A program made the translations under genes and the position numbers. 6,225 bases of DNA from Dehalococcoidia bacterium. Its GTDB lineage: Bacteria > Chloroflexota > Dehalococcoidia > Lucifugimonadales > Lucifugimonadaceae. Of this stretch, positions 5,558 to 6,225 are shown one piece after another. The notes below the pieces were generated by a model. It searched no databases, had not been told where the DNA came from, and saw only the letters and a program-made list of their open reading frames with translations. How positions within the stretch are numbered: the stretch's first letter is position 1; each line of letters starts with the position of its first letter. The stretch lies in assembly GCA_002700125.1 (NCBI GenBank), contig PACM01000018.1, positions 6,040 through 12,264 on the forward strand. Reading direction: 5' to 3'.

Positions 5558-6225
5558 CCTAAGCTAGGGAAAATATCTAAATTATTAGTCGTCAATTTTT
5601 TATAATTTTTATAATTTTCAGTTACAAAAGAGGCAACCATTGCACCATTATCTGTACAAAGTTTCTTATCTGGCACAAAGACTGGAATGTCTGACTTTCT
5701 GACCATCTCTTCTCTTAATAGAGAATTTGAAGCCACACCTCCTGTCAAAATAATGCCTTTACAGTAGTTTTTATGGGATGCATCTATAGTTTTTTTGGTA
5801 ATCACGTCCACCATCGCTTCTTGAAAAGTATTACAAAGTTTAGAAATTTTATCTGGATTGTATGGTTTTTGAGATTTAGACAAATTTAAAAATGCTGTCT
5901 TCATGCCGCTAAAACTGAAATCGTGAGTATGAGGCATATAGGCTCTAGGAAAATCGAATCTTTCAGTAGAAGTTTGAGCATATTTATCAACTTCAGGCCC
6001 ACCGGGAAATCTCAGTCCAAGTAAGCGGGCAACTTTGTCAAAAGCTTCTCCAGCTGCATCGTCTCTGGTTCTCCCAATCAATGTAAATTCACCAAACGAG
6101 TCTAATTTTACAAGATCAGTATGTCCTCCTGAAACAATTATGCACATTAAAGGATATTCTGTTGGAATTTCAAAACTAACATCTTTAGATAAATCTTTTT
6201 TTATCCAGCTAGCATAAACATGAGC
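5542..6225 (-). CDS. tsaD: tRNA N6-threonylcarbamoyladenosine transferase TsaD, C-terminal two thirds (5' truncated by window)
   Basis: The leftward frame stays open to the right edge, giving 227 residues with no start in the window. The ATG complement at 6145-6147 is internal, because the codons before it still read TsaD-like sequence. AHVYA at the visible N-terminus matches the second half of the metal-binding HxxxH region. Further motifs are VSGGHTDLV (31-39), DDAAGEAFDKVARLLGL (55-71), FPGGPEVD (73-80), DFSFSGMKT (102-110), TGGVASNSLLRE (161-172) and CTDNGAMVA (190-198), whose Asp is an expected metal ligand. TsaD, an ASKHA-fold enzyme, transfers the threonylcarbamoyl group made by TsaC onto A37 of ANN-decoding tRNAs, with TsaB and TsaE. 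The family is about 330-345 residues, so roughly 110 are missing beyond the edge. The 3' end overlaps the membrane-protein gene. Confidence 0.96.
   Translation of the reverse strand, partial: AHVYASWIKKDLSKDVSFEIPTEYPLMCIIVSGGHTDLVKLDSFGEFTLIGRTRDDAAGEAFDKVARLLGLRFPGGPEVDKYAQTSTERFDFPRAYMPHTHDFSFSGMKTAFLNLSKSQKPYNPDKISKLCNTFQEAMVDVITKKTIDASHKNYCKGIILTGGVASNSLLREEMVRKSDIPVFVPDKKLCTDNGAMVASFVTENYKNYKKLTTNNLDIFPSLGYSDI
5597..5614. repeat. Two tandem copies of a 9-base AT-rich unit inside the tsaD end
   Basis: TTTTTATAA occurs twice in a row, and on the minus strand encodes the repeated residues NYK-NYK near the TsaD C-terminus. The period is a multiple of three, so the reading frame is kept. 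It is probably slippage in a poorly constrained tail. It also gives a T-rich run 40 bases past the stop of the membrane-protein gene, but no good stem precedes it. Confidence 0.5.

Noticed and set aside
5558..5620. Intrinsic terminator after the membrane-protein gene, using the T-rich run near 5597
   Set aside because: Only a short AT stem (AAATT with AATTT) precedes the T-run, and the stretch is coding for TsaD on the other strand.
1..6225. CRISPR array, insertion sequence, tRNA/rRNA, or defence/toxin-antitoxin module
   Set aside because: No spaced direct repeats, transposase motifs, terminal inverted repeats or RNA-gene signatures were seen, and nearly every base lies in an identified housekeeping or metabolic gene.

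Overview
This is a very compact, AT-rich bacterial segment. It holds eight protein genes (two cut by the window edges) and almost no free intergenic DNA: only about 66 bases at 2628-2693, about 66 bases at 4339-4404 and one base at 5131. The FtsK winged-helix tail, the fused AccD-AccA protein and TsaD are clearly bacterial. Low G+C, abutting or overlapping genes and short spacers suggest a streamlined genome, perhaps a marine or subsurface Chloroflexota such as a SAR202/Dehalococcoidia-like lineage. That placement is a guess from gene style, not a demonstrated assignment.

Layout: the 3' end of an ftsK-type DNA translocase (1-123, +) overlaps the start of a one-chain carboxyltransferase with an AccD-like half followed by an AccA-like half (113-1879, +). 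Its end overlaps the end of a convergent HAD-superfamily phosphatase gene (1866-2627, -). A short divergent promoter region (2628-2693) separates that gene from a rightward run: thiG, a ThiE-fold protein that looks like the thiazole tautomerase TenI, thiS, an HpcH/HpaI-family aldolase and a two-helix membrane protein (2694-5557, +). The last of these overlaps the end of a leftward tsaD gene that runs off the right edge (5542-6225, -).

How the genes fit together: ThiS carries sulfur as a C-terminal thiocarboxylate, ThiG builds the thiazole phosphate from it, and TenI aromatises the product, so thiG-tenI-thiS is a coherent thiazole module for thiamine. ThiF, ThiO/ThiH and the pyrimidine genes are not in the window. 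The aldolase and membrane protein share the transcription direction, but nothing in their sequences ties them to thiamine. FtsK, the carboxyltransferase, the phosphatase and TsaD are housekeeping-type genes from unrelated pathways.

The observation most worth a second look is the AccD-AccA fusion. Its scaffold and zinc finger are recognisable, but several glycine-rich loops that build the carboxyltransferase active site are replaced in both halves. No mobile element, CRISPR array, tRNA, rRNA or defence system was found. I did not find a convincing new multi-gene system here.
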